Positions 16,753 through 25,075 of a DNA stretch of 57,139 nucleotides are shown here, piece after piece. Under the pieces are notes generated by a model. It had not been told where the DNA came from. It worked only from the letters and a program-made list of their open reading frames with translations, and ran no database searches. This DNA is from an uncultured Bacteroidaceae bacterium (GTDB lineage: Bacteria > Bacteroidota > Bacteroidia > Bacteroidales > Bacteroidaceae). Each line of letters opens with the position of its first letter. The stretch's first letter is position 1. A program made the position numbers and the translations under genes. Where the stretch lies: NCBI GenBank assembly GCA_905233465.1, contig CAJOEI010000009.1, positions 1 to 57,139 on the forward strand. The letters run 5' to 3'.

Positions 16753-18624
16753 ATGAATGAAGTCATAGTTTCACGCTTGGAGGCCCTCCGACAATGGATG
16801 CGTCTTCATGACATAAGCGCCTTCATATTTCCCTCCACCGACCCACATGCCGGCGAATACGTTCCCGACCATTGGAAAGTGCGCGAATGGATATCGGGCT
16901 TCAACGGCTCGGCTGGAACGGCGGTGGTCACGTTGACGCGAGCTGCGCTATGGACGGACAGTCGTTACTGGCTGGCGGCAGAGGAACAGTTGTCAGGGAC
17001 AACTTTTGAGGTCATGCGCTGTAGCCGCAACGTAGCTACTGCTGATGAGCTGGCAGAATGGATTAGCTGTGAAGCGGGTTTTTCTCCCCCCTTGGGGGGA
17101 GTTAGAGGGGGGGGCGTCGGAATAGATGGATGGTGTGTCTCTCACAGCTTTGCCAGAAGTCTGGTCAAAGCTATGCAGACACATGGCTTGAAGCTGAGGC
17201 AAGACGTAGAACCAGCCTCGCAGCTGTGGAAAGACCGTCCTGCTTTGCCGGTCAATCCGATTGAGATACAGCCAATAGAATATGCAGGTGAGACAGCCAC
17301 AAGCAAGTTGCAGCGCATACGCGAGGCCATGCACGCACTCGGTGCTAATGCCACCGTCATAACACAGCTCGATGACATTGCGTGGACGCTCAACCTGCGT
17401 GGAACGGATGTCCACTGCACACCGCTATTCGTGTCATATCTGCTGCTGCTCCCTGACAAAACGGTCTTGTGTGTTGACCCGCAAAAGGTGACAGCAGCCG
17501 TGCAGCAGTATCTTGACAGCATCAATGTGTGCACACAACCTTACTCCTCCATTGCCAGCCTGTTAGCGCAAAACAGTAAGCAGCCAGGGCTGCGTTTCCT
17601 CGTTGACCCATCAACAACCAACAGTGCCATCTGTGACCAGCTCTACATGACTGGTGATGAAGCTGTGGCGACAACCGTCATTGAGGGCGAATGTCCTGTG
17701 ACGCAGATGAAAGCGGTGAAGAACGACACCGAGATTGCAGGCTACCGTTCGGCTATGCTCAAGGACGGAGTGGCGATGGTCAAGTTCCTGAAGACCCTCT
17801 CCCAGCTCACCCGTGAGGGGGAGAGCCTCGCTTCGCTCGATATCACCGAGATGGGAGTTGACAAATTGCTTACATCCTTACGTGCCGAGCAGGAAGGCTT
17901 TCGTGACATTTCGTTTGACACCATTGCGGGCTATGGTGCTCATGCTGCCATCGTGCACTATGAGGCCACGCCCGACACAGACATACCACTGGAGCGGCAT
18001 GGCCTGCTGCTGCTGGACAGCGGTGCACAATATCAGGATGGCACCACCGACATCACCCGCACCATACCTCTTGGACCGCTCACCGAAGACGAGCGGCGCG
18101 ACTACACGCTTGTGCTTAAGGGCTTCCTGCGATTGTGTATGGCTGTATTCCCCGATGGTACCACAGGTACGCAGCTCGACGTGCTGGCACGCTATGCTAT
18201 GTGGCAGGAGCACAAGAACTATGGCCACGGCACAGGACATGGGGTGGGCTCGTATCTAAGCGTGCATGAGGGGCCTCACCAGTTCCGTATGAACTATGTT
18301 CCCGCTCCGCTGCATGCCGGCATGACAGTAACCGTGGAGCCGGGCATATACATTGCCGGCAGTCATGGGGTACGCATTGAGAACACCATGCTCATCCAGC
18401 CACACAACGTTGTGCCCGGCGGGTCTTGGCTTTGCCTCGAACCACTCACTCTATGTCCCATTGACACCACGCCTGTCATACGCGACATGCTGTTGACTGA
18501 CGAGGTGGAGTATTTAAATAGGTATCACGCACGCGTGCGCGAGGCACTGCTGCCACTGCTCAACGACGAAGACGACAGACAATGGCTCATCGAGGCAACA
18601 GCCCCTTTAAGCTTTAAACTCTAA
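16753..18624 (+). CDS. Xaa-Pro aminopeptidase (aminopeptidase P, M24B)
   Basis: Cytosolic metallopeptidase that removes the N-terminal residue before proline. It has the three-domain eukaryotic-type layout: two creatinase-like N-terminal domains and a C-terminal pita-bread domain. Metal ligands are seen in LLLDSGAQYQDGTTDITRT (two Asp), HGTGHGVGSYLSVHEGP (His), TVEPGIYI and VRIENTML (Glu). Length 623 is slightly above the family norm near 595, explained in part by an in-frame repeat insertion near residues 110-121. All catalytic residues survive, so it should be active. Confidence 0.94.
   Translation: MNEVIVSRLEALRQWMRLHDISAFIFPSTDPHAGEYVPDHWKVREWISGFNGSAGTAVVTLTRAALWTDSRYWLAAEEQLSGTTFEVMRCSRNVATADELAEWISCEAGFSPPLGGVRGGGVGIDGWCVSHSFARSLVKAMQTHGLKLRQDVEPASQLWKDRPALPVNPIEIQPIEYAGETATSKLQRIREAMHALGANATVITQLDDIAWTLNLRGTDVHCTPLFVSYLLLLPDKTVLCVDPQKVTAAVQQYLDSINVCTQPYSSIASLLAQNSKQPGLRFLVDPSTTNSAICDQLYMTGDEAVATTVIEGECPVTQMKAVKNDTEIAGYRSAMLKDGVAMVKFLKTLSQLTREGESLASLDITEMGVDKLLTSLRAEQEGFRDISFDTIAGYGAHAAIVHYEATPDTDIPLERHGLLLLDSGAQYQDGTTDITRTIPLGPLTEDERRDYTLVLKGFLRLCMAVFPDGTTGTQLDVLARYAMWQEHKNYGHGTGHGVGSYLSVHEGPHQFRMNYVPAPLHAGMTVTVEPGIYIAGSHGVRIENTMLIQPHNVVPGGSWLCLEPLTLCPIDTTPVIRDMLLTDEVEYLNRYHARVREALLPLLNDEDDRQWLIEATAPLSFKL
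17080..17116. repeat. In-frame palindromic repeat inside the aminopeptidase gene
   Basis: CCCCCCTTGGGGGG palindrome followed by AGTTAGAGGGGGGGG. This looks like the C/G-rich intergenic repeat common in Bacteroidota, but here it encodes SPPLGGVRGGG within the N-terminal creatinase domain without breaking the frame. Confidence 0.8.
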
Positions 18625-18641
18625 ACTTTTAACTTTCAACC

Positions 18642-18656
18642 GCGGGCATAGCCCGC
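18642..18656. repeat. GC-rich hairpin, GCGGGC-ATA-GCCCGC
   Basis: Perfect 6-bp stem and ATA loop, 5 nt before the ATG of the carbonic anhydrase-like gene and right after ACTTTCAAC. This is the same arrangement as in front of aroQ. Confidence 0.75.
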
Positions 18657-18661
18657 TTATT

Positions 18662-19219
18662 ATGGCAATAGTAAAGACTATCAAGGGGCTAAAACCCCAG
18701 TTTGGCAAGAACTGCTATTTGGCCGATGGCGCGGTCATCATCGGCGAAGTCGTATTGGGCGACGATGTCACAATTTGGCCCTGTTCTGTGTTGCGTGGCG
18801 ATGTCCACTATATACACATCGGCAATCGCTCCAACGTGCAGGATAATTCATGCCTGCATACCCTCAACGGCAAGGCACCGCTTGATATTGGCGAGGATGT
18901 CACCATTGGTCACAGCGTGACGTTGCACGGTTGCACCATCCTTGACGGTGCGCTAATCGGCATGGGTGCCACTGTGCTCGACCACGCAGTCATTGGCCGT
19001 GGAGCAATAGTGGCTGCTGGGGCGCTGGTGCTCTCCAACACTCATATCCCTGACGGCGAGCTATGGGGTGGGGTGCCGGCAAAGTTCATTAAGAGGGTTG
19101 ATCCCGAACAGGCACAGGCGTTGAACAAAACCTATGCCTCGCACTACATCGAGTATGCCGACTGGTACCGCGAAGCCGACCGTGACCCAGCCAACACTGT
19201 GGAGATTCGCTCAACCTAG
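18662..19219 (+). CDS. Gamma-carbonic anhydrase-like hexapeptide protein
   Basis: Left-handed beta-helix protein of the gamma-carbonic anhydrase family, built from hexapeptide repeats (VIIGEV, VVLGDD, AVIGRG and others). The three putative zinc histidines are present at 66 (CLHT), 84 and 89 (IGHSVTLH), with the 5-residue spacing of the second and third as in Cam. The catalytic proton-shuttle acidic loop of true Cam is absent, as in the YrdA/CamH group, so carbonic anhydrase activity is possible but not assured. It starts 37 nt after the aminopeptidase stop. Confidence 0.9.
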   Translation: MAIVKTIKGLKPQFGKNCYLADGAVIIGEVVLGDDVTIWPCSVLRGDVHYIHIGNRSNVQDNSCLHTLNGKAPLDIGEDVTIGHSVTLHGCTILDGALIGMGATVLDHAVIGRGAIVAAGALVLSNTHIPDGELWGGVPAKFIKRVDPEQAQALNKTYASHYIEYADWYREADRDPANTVEIRST

Positions 19220-19250
19220 GATAACCTAGGATAACCTAGGAAGTCCTAGG
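19215..19250. repeat. Four CCTAGG palindromes in tandem
   Basis: CCTAGG recurs four times at 10-nt spacing (CCTAGGATAA units) across the stop codon of the carbonic anhydrase-like gene and the short gap to the convergent gene. It may serve as a terminator or be slippage-derived. Confidence 0.8.
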
Positions 19251-19254
19251 AAGC

Positions 19255-19836
19255 CTAAAAGTTGACTACATAGTGCTGCTTGGTCAGCCGTTGGTCGAAG
19301 AAGACTATACCATAGTCATATAGATCGAAGGTGACGCCAGCGTGTGCGTCGCCTTTGATGTTTTGCCATATTGTGAGATGTGCATCCGAATCGTGGATCC
19401 CTTCCACGACAAGCATTCCATGCAGGGGCATCTGGCCAACAACCTCCTGTGCGGCAGATATGTCTTCTGCGGCCACAAGTACAAAATCTGCAGGTTTGAT
19501 GTCTGCGGCCTGACCACATCTGATGTCAGCACTTGGCACAGCTGCACGCACATATTCGAGTTCCGTTGCCGTTGCCCCCACGAGGCATACCGTATGTGCC
19601 TCGGCATAGTTGGCTAAGCGAAACAGCAAGCGGCAGCACCGCATAGGTCTGAGATGCAGTAGGCGCACCCACCACGGGTGAAGGCGTGCAAGTTCGGCGT
19701 AGGCATAATACGGCCAGCGTTGGTAGATGACTCCCGTGATGAAGCCAAAAGCGAATGGCGAATGCACGCCATAGCCACGACGGTGGCGCACTCTAAGCAG
19801 CCATATCATAGGATTGCGAAAGTAATGTCTGCGCAT
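19255..19836 (-). CDS. Methyltransferase-like protein of unknown function
   Basis: Conserved-looking 193-residue protein starting MRRHYFRNPMIWLLRVRHRRGYGVHSPFAF; the GYGVHSPFAF motif near the N-terminus is typical of a Bacteroidales family usually labelled SAM-dependent methyltransferase. The remainder has alternating strands and helices (TVCLVGATATELEYVRAAV, DFVLVAAED) like a Rossmann domain, but the glycine-rich SAM loop is weak, so activity is doubtful. The ATG at 19836 follows a promoter element; a much longer reading to 20238 would run antisense through the next gene and is rejected. Confidence 0.6.
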   Translation of the reverse strand: MRRHYFRNPMIWLLRVRHRRGYGVHSPFAFGFITGVIYQRWPYYAYAELARLHPWWVRLLHLRPMRCCRLLFRLANYAEAHTVCLVGATATELEYVRAAVPSADIRCGQAADIKPADFVLVAAEDISAAQEVVGQMPLHGMLVVEGIHDSDAHLTIWQNIKGDAHAGVTFDLYDYGIVFFDQRLTKQHYVVNF

Positions 19837-19856
19837 AGTTTCCTGTGTTTTCGCGA

Positions 19857-19864
19857 CAAAGATA
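19857..19864 (-). promoter_or_regulatory. TAnnTTTG promoter element (minus)
   Basis: TATCTTTG on the minus strand, 20 nt upstream of the methyltransferase-like gene. Confidence 0.5.
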
Positions 19865-19938
19865 ATCATTTTGCTACTTTTTTTGACCATTAACCTCAAA
19901 AAAATATCAAAATGTAAGCATATTTCTATGGAATGTAG

Positions 19939-19946
19939 TACTTTTG
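19939..19946 (+). promoter_or_regulatory. TAnnTTTG promoter element for DUF4954 gene
   Basis: TACTTTTG, 35 nt upstream of the ATG at 19982; divergent from the element at 19857. Confidence 0.55.
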
Positions 19947-19981
19947 CGCCCGAATTCACATAACAATTATAACACAACACT

Positions 19982-21961
19982 ATGCGACAACTGACAAAAA
20001 CAGAAATACAACAGCTCGAAGCACAAGGGTGTACATCACAGGATTGGACACAAGTGCTCATCACGGACGAACAGAGCTTGAAGTACATCCGTGGCACGCG
20101 TTTCTCGGGCAACATACGTCTGGGTTCCTTCCAGAAAAGCTTTGAGATGCCTGGCGGCATCCACAAACATACTGGCATTTTCAACGCAACATTGCATGAT
20201 GTTACTATCGGTGACGACTGCTGCATTGAGAATATCAAGAACTATATCGCTTCATACGATATTGCCGACAACTGCTTTATCGAGAATGTCGATATCATCC
20301 TATGCGACGGCCCCAGCAGCTTCGGCAACGGTGTTGAAGTGGCGGTACTAAATGAGACTGGTGGCCGTGAGGTGACAATCCACGACCGTCTCACTGCTCA
20401 CGAGGCATACATTGAGGCCATGTATCGCCATCGCCCTGCGCTCATCGACCAGCTCAAGCACTTTGCGGCTGACCGTGTGCGTGAGCGCACCAGTGAGCGT
20501 GGTACAATAGGTTCGCACGTCACCATCGTCGACACAGGGTATATTAAGAATATGTATGTGGGACCGTATGCTAAGGTCGAAGGTGCCGGACGCCTGAAGA
20601 ACGGTACCCTCAACAGTCACAAGGACTCGCCCATACACATTGGCTATGGTGTCATCGCCGACGACTTCATCGTGCAGGATGGCTCCGTCGTAGAGGACTG
20701 CACTACGCTCACGCGTGTATACGTGGGCCAGGCTTGCACCTTGGGTCATGGTTATTCGGCCTCTGATTCGCTCTTCTTCTGCAACTGTCAGGAAGAGAAC
20801 GGCGAGGCATGTGCCATCTTCGCAGGACCGTTTACGGTGACACACCACAAGTCAACCCTGCTTATCGCTGGTATGTTCAGCTTTATGAACGCCGGTTCTG
20901 GCAGCAACCAGAGCAACCACATGTACAAGCTTGGCCCAATTCATCAGGGTGCGATGGAGCGTGGAGCAAAGACCAGTTCCGATTCCTATATCCTCTGGCC
21001 TGCACGCATCGGTGCTTTCTCACTTGTCATGGGACGACACACCTCCAACCCCGACACAAGTTCGCTGCCTTTCTCGTATCTCATCGAGAAAAAAGGTGAG
21101 ACATATCTGGCACCGGCCGTGAACTTGCGTAGCGTGGGTACGGTGCGTGATGCCCAGAAGTGGCCAAAACGTGATAAGCGTGCCGCAGAAGGCCGTCTTG
21201 ATCAGGTCAACTTCAACCTCCTATCCCCATATACCATTGACAAGATGTTCCGAGGTTTGAACATACTTGAAGAACTTGAGCGGTTGAGCGGTCCGACAAG
21301 CGATGTTTATGCCTATCAGAGTGCCAAGATCAGCAACTCATCACTGCACCGCGGACAACAACTTTACCGCATTGCAATACAGAAGTTCCTTGGCAACTCG
21401 TTAATATCCAGACTTGAACGCATAGACTGCTCCACCGCGGAAAGCATTCTCGAAGGTCTGAAGCCCACCAGTGTGCTGGGACATGGTGTGTGGGTGGACT
21501 TGGCAGGCCTCATAGCCCCCAAGGAGGGCATCTCTTCAATACTGGATGATGTGGAGCGTGGTGACGTCAACTCGGCCGAACAGCTTAATGCTCGTTTGCG
21601 TGCGCTGCATTCAAACTACTATGAGTATGAATGGACGTGGGCCTACGATAAGATGCTTGAATATTACAGTCTATACCCCGACCACATCACCATCGAAGAC
21701 CTCATACGCATCATAGAACAGTGGAAAGAGAGCGTCGTAAGCCTCGACCGCATGTTATATGCCGATGCCAAGAAGGAGTTCTCACTCTCTTCCAAGACTG
21801 GCTTTGGCTTCGACGGCACCACACGCACTGCCGAGGCTGACTTCGAGCAGGTGCGCGGAGCTTTCGAGAGCAACCCGTTCGTAACCGAGACATTGGCACA
21901 CATCGAACGCAAGAGTGCACTTGGGGAACGCATCATAGCAACATTAAAAGCCGCTCAATAA
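19982..21961 (+). CDS. DUF4954 family protein
   Basis: A 659-residue protein that I recognise as the Bacteroidota family DUF4954. The N-terminal two-thirds contains many hexapeptide-like strands (VTIGDDCCIENI, GTIGSHVTIV, HIGYGVIADDFIV, RVYVGQACTLGHG), pointing to a left-handed beta-helix as in nucleotidyl- and acyltransferases. A conserved block SFMNAGSGSNQSNHMYKLGPIHQG follows. The C-terminal 220 residues are helical. Function is not established; sugar-nucleotide or acyl transfer is a guess from the fold. It has its own promoter. Confidence 0.75.
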   Translation: MRQLTKTEIQQLEAQGCTSQDWTQVLITDEQSLKYIRGTRFSGNIRLGSFQKSFEMPGGIHKHTGIFNATLHDVTIGDDCCIENIKNYIASYDIADNCFIENVDIILCDGPSSFGNGVEVAVLNETGGREVTIHDRLTAHEAYIEAMYRHRPALIDQLKHFAADRVRERTSERGTIGSHVTIVDTGYIKNMYVGPYAKVEGAGRLKNGTLNSHKDSPIHIGYGVIADDFIVQDGSVVEDCTTLTRVYVGQACTLGHGYSASDSLFFCNCQEENGEACAIFAGPFTVTHHKSTLLIAGMFSFMNAGSGSNQSNHMYKLGPIHQGAMERGAKTSSDSYILWPARIGAFSLVMGRHTSNPDTSSLPFSYLIEKKGETYLAPAVNLRSVGTVRDAQKWPKRDKRAAEGRLDQVNFNLLSPYTIDKMFRGLNILEELERLSGPTSDVYAYQSAKISNSSLHRGQQLYRIAIQKFLGNSLISRLERIDCSTAESILEGLKPTSVLGHGVWVDLAGLIAPKEGISSILDDVERGDVNSAEQLNARLRALHSNYYEYEWTWAYDKMLEYYSLYPDHITIEDLIRIIEQWKESVVSLDRMLYADAKKEFSLSSKTGFGFDGTTRTAEADFEQVRGAFESNPFVTETLAHIERKSALGERIIATLKAAQ

Positions 21962-22004
21962 GCACTTTTTTGCCGTTTTACTTTTCTCATTCGAAAGAAA
22001 GCAC

Positions 22005-22012
22005 TATTTTTG
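22005..22012 (+). promoter_or_regulatory. TAnnTTTG promoter element for M60 gene
   Basis: TATTTTTG, 30 nt upstream of the ATG at 22043. Confidence 0.5.
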
Positions 22013-22042
22013 CTCCCGAAATACGCTAAAACCAACATCAAT

Positions 22043-25000
22043 ATGAACAAAATCTACTCTATCTTCATTGCGATGCTGGTGCTTCTCGGAAGCATCACGG
22101 CATACGCACAGAATGTCCCGACGGGACTAGTACGCATCAAGAACCGCCGTACTTCCACGGCTTATCTAACATCCAACACTCCTGGTACGGCAGTGGGGGC
22201 AAAGAAAGTCTCCTCTGGTCTGTCGCAGGTTTGGATTATTGAGGCAGCTGGTGGCGGTTACACTGTGCGCAACGCACAGACTGCTGAGTACCTGCAGGCT
22301 AACTTTGCAGAACCAGCATCTAGTTCTGCAACACTCTACATTGCTCCAGACCCCAGTGCATCAAGTTATTTCAACATATCGTCAAATAGCGACTTCTCTG
22401 GCTTGACATGTCTCAATCTTGGCAACAATGGTACACAGATTACCAAGTGGAACAACAGTAATGACACAGGTTCGATGTGGACTATTCAGGCTGCTGATGA
22501 TGTTACCGAGGACGAAGTCCGTGACCACTTTGCAGAGATGACGGGCTATGCCAAGGAAATTGGCGAAGGCAAGTACTACCGCATCATTTCATACTACGGA
22601 CGTGCCCTCACTGACGGCTCTAAGGCTGGTGACGACATAGGTACCATGCCAATTGATGCCAGTAATATAGCACAGTACTGGATGCTAAAGCAGGATGGCT
22701 CAGGATGGCGCATACAGAACCTCCTCTCTGAGCGCTACCTACTACGTCAGAAGACCACGAGCGCTCCCTACCATACAAGTTCCGAGGCCAATGTGAACCA
22801 GTTTAATCTCGACGTGGCTTTCAAGATAACTCCTGTTAGCAGCAAATGGGATTATAAGTGGACTATAGCTTTCGGCAACGATGCCCAAGGCCTGCATGAT
22901 GCATCGTCACAGAGCCATCACGCAGTGCTGTGGAGCACCAATGCAGATGCCAGCCAATGGAGCTTCCAGGAAGTTGAGGTGTCGCAGGCAGATATTGATG
23001 CCGCACGTGAAGGTCAGGCGGGATTCGACGAGCTAAGAGAGAATCTTGCTGTCTATCAAGGACATCTGGATGCCCTCTTCGAGGATAAGGCTTGCACCAC
23101 ACTCAAGGCAGAGATTGCCGCACTCACGGATGATGCCTTGGCTGCCAATGAGCACTATGCTGCCCTCACGGCGGATATGAAGGCTATGGTGTTGAAGATC
23201 AAAAACAATACCTGGCAACAATTTACCGACGGCAGCTATACAGCAGACTACGAGCGTTTCTTCCGCATTGCTGACTACCAGATATACAGCAACTACCAGA
23301 CGATGGCCAACGGTAACAACTTCACCATGAGCAATAGCTTCGGTAAGCTCTCAGGGCCTACTGGCATCGTTGCCAACAGTGGGGATATTATCTATGTCTA
23401 TGTTGATGCCAAGGCAAAAACCGGTACCACCCTGCAGATTGAAGCAGTGAAGACCGATGGCGTGCCAGGTAATAACCAGACAGGTGAGGTCACAACGCTG
23501 AATCAGGGTCTCAATCTGTTGAAATACAGTGAGCAGAGAATGCTCTATGTGTTCTATCAGCTGACAGATGCCTCTAAGCAACTCGCCAACTATCCCGACA
23601 TCAAGATCCATATCGAAGGCGGTCAGCTCAATGGCTACTGGGATGCTACACGTGGCATGACTGATGCTGACTGGAAGAACCTTCAGGCTAATCTGTTGCA
23701 AGCCAGTCCTGTGCTCAACCTCAAGACCAACCACTTGGTCTTCTGCATGGATGCTGCCCTTGTCAAGCAGTGCGAGCCCAACAATATGGAAGGCCTAATG
23801 CGCATCTGGGACAAGATTCCCGAAAACGAAGAGCGATATATGGGTGTTGAGGACTTCGAAGGCCGTTATCGCAACGTGTGGAATGTGTTCAGCATCGACT
23901 ACAGCTACATGTTTGCCTCCACCTACGGCACCTACTACAACAACTCCACGCTGTCCACAATCATGAACTATGCCAACATGCGCAAGCCTGGCAACCTTTG
24001 GGGGCCGTCGCATGAGATGGGTCACAACCATCAGGCAAGCATCAACGTCATTGGCGCAACGGAGAGTTCGAACAATATGTTCTCGAACATCAATACCTTC
24101 GAGCAGGGCATAGCTGCAAGTCGTCGCGACGGACCGTCGGAGAACTTCAACCAGCTGGCAAAACAGAATCCTTGGACGACACGAGACATCTGGCTAACCA
24201 CGTCCATGTACTACCAGTTGTACCTCTACTTCCATGTACAGCATCACGACGACAACTTCCTGCCGAACCTCTTCCGCAAGATGCGTAAGAACCCAATAGA
24301 CAAGAGTGGCAGCGGCGCTAAGGACTATCTGCATCTGGCTAAGATGATATGCGATGTTGCCAAGGCTGACCTCAGCGAGTTCTTCGAAGCCTACGGCATG
24401 TTCATACCTGTCAGCAATGTGGAGGTTGGCGACTATTCTACCTACTACGTTACCACCACCCAGACCCAAATCACTTCTGCCAAGAAGTACATGCAGAAGT
24501 ATGAGAAGAAGCTCGGCAACATCATGTTCATCGACGATCGTGTCATCACGCACCCAGCCATCGTCGACAACATCTTCGAGGGAAAGCCATCAGGCACAAA
24601 TCGTGTGCCGCATAGCGATGAGGCAAAGAACCAGTTCCTCATGAGCAGTCCCAGTGCTACATATGTGGGTGGTGACTACACACTCTTTACAGCAGACGCT
24701 ACGCCCAGCACAGATGACTACTATGTGCTAAGCAATAACAAGAAGACCATTGAGTTCAAGGGTACTAACTATGCCGGCCATAAGTTCTACGATGCCGACG
24801 GCAACCTCATCTATGCTACCGTTCTCAAGAAGGTCGCACTGCCAAAACGCGTGACAGACATAGGTGTTGACAACCTGCGTGTCGTTACGGCCAACTACGA
24901 CATGAGCGACACCGAATGTACCGACACCAAACCCGACCCCAGTGCCGTTCGCGACATCGTCACGGGTCAGGTGCTCACTGGCAAGGTGGTCTATGACCTC

Positions 25001-25075
25001 ACAGGACGCCGTGTTGACAATGTCACCCGTGCCGGAATGTATATCGTAAATGGAAAGAAAGTCTTCGTCAAGTAA
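22043..25075 (+). CDS. M60 family metallopeptidase (mucinase-type) with ricin-like modules
   Basis: Secreted zinc protease of the M60/enhancin family, whose gut members cleave O-glycosylated mucin-type proteins. Signal peptide about residues 1-23 (ends AYAQ). Two ricin-like beta-trefoil stretches (about 25-150 and 170-320) could bind glycans. The zinc site is HEMGH at 657-661 and a Glu 12 residues on (674), a gluzincin HExxH-x12-E arrangement. The C-terminus has a DLTGRRVDNVTRAGMYIVNG tail like that of the fucosidase here, perhaps for export. The start at 22043 gives a clean signal peptide. Mucin as substrate is inferred from family and neighbours. Confidence 0.9.
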   Translation: MNKIYSIFIAMLVLLGSITAYAQNVPTGLVRIKNRRTSTAYLTSNTPGTAVGAKKVSSGLSQVWIIEAAGGGYTVRNAQTAEYLQANFAEPASSSATLYIAPDPSASSYFNISSNSDFSGLTCLNLGNNGTQITKWNNSNDTGSMWTIQAADDVTEDEVRDHFAEMTGYAKEIGEGKYYRIISYYGRALTDGSKAGDDIGTMPIDASNIAQYWMLKQDGSGWRIQNLLSERYLLRQKTTSAPYHTSSEANVNQFNLDVAFKITPVSSKWDYKWTIAFGNDAQGLHDASSQSHHAVLWSTNADASQWSFQEVEVSQADIDAAREGQAGFDELRENLAVYQGHLDALFEDKACTTLKAEIAALTDDALAANEHYAALTADMKAMVLKIKNNTWQQFTDGSYTADYERFFRIADYQIYSNYQTMANGNNFTMSNSFGKLSGPTGIVANSGDIIYVYVDAKAKTGTTLQIEAVKTDGVPGNNQTGEVTTLNQGLNLLKYSEQRMLYVFYQLTDASKQLANYPDIKIHIEGGQLNGYWDATRGMTDADWKNLQANLLQASPVLNLKTNHLVFCMDAALVKQCEPNNMEGLMRIWDKIPENEERYMGVEDFEGRYRNVWNVFSIDYSYMFASTYGTYYNNSTLSTIMNYANMRKPGNLWGPSHEMGHNHQASINVIGATESSNNMFSNINTFEQGIAASRRDGPSENFNQLAKQNPWTTRDIWLTTSMYYQLYLYFHVQHHDDNFLPNLFRKMRKNPIDKSGSGAKDYLHLAKMICDVAKADLSEFFEAYGMFIPVSNVEVGDYSTYYVTTTQTQITSAKKYMQKYEKKLGNIMFIDDRVITHPAIVDNIFEGKPSGTNRVPHSDEAKNQFLMSSPSATYVGGDYTLFTADATPSTDDYYVLSNNKKTIEFKGTNYAGHKFYDADGNLIYATVLKKVALPKRVTDIGVDNLRVVTANYDMSDTECTDTKPDPSAVRDIVTGQVLTGKVVYDLTGRRVDNVTRAGMYIVNGKKVFVK

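Noticed and set aside
19255..20238. 327-codon reading of the methyltransferase-like gene
   Set aside because: The first 134 codons run antisense through the promoter and 5' end of the DUF4954 gene; the ATG at 19836 follows a promoter element and gives a normal N-terminus.
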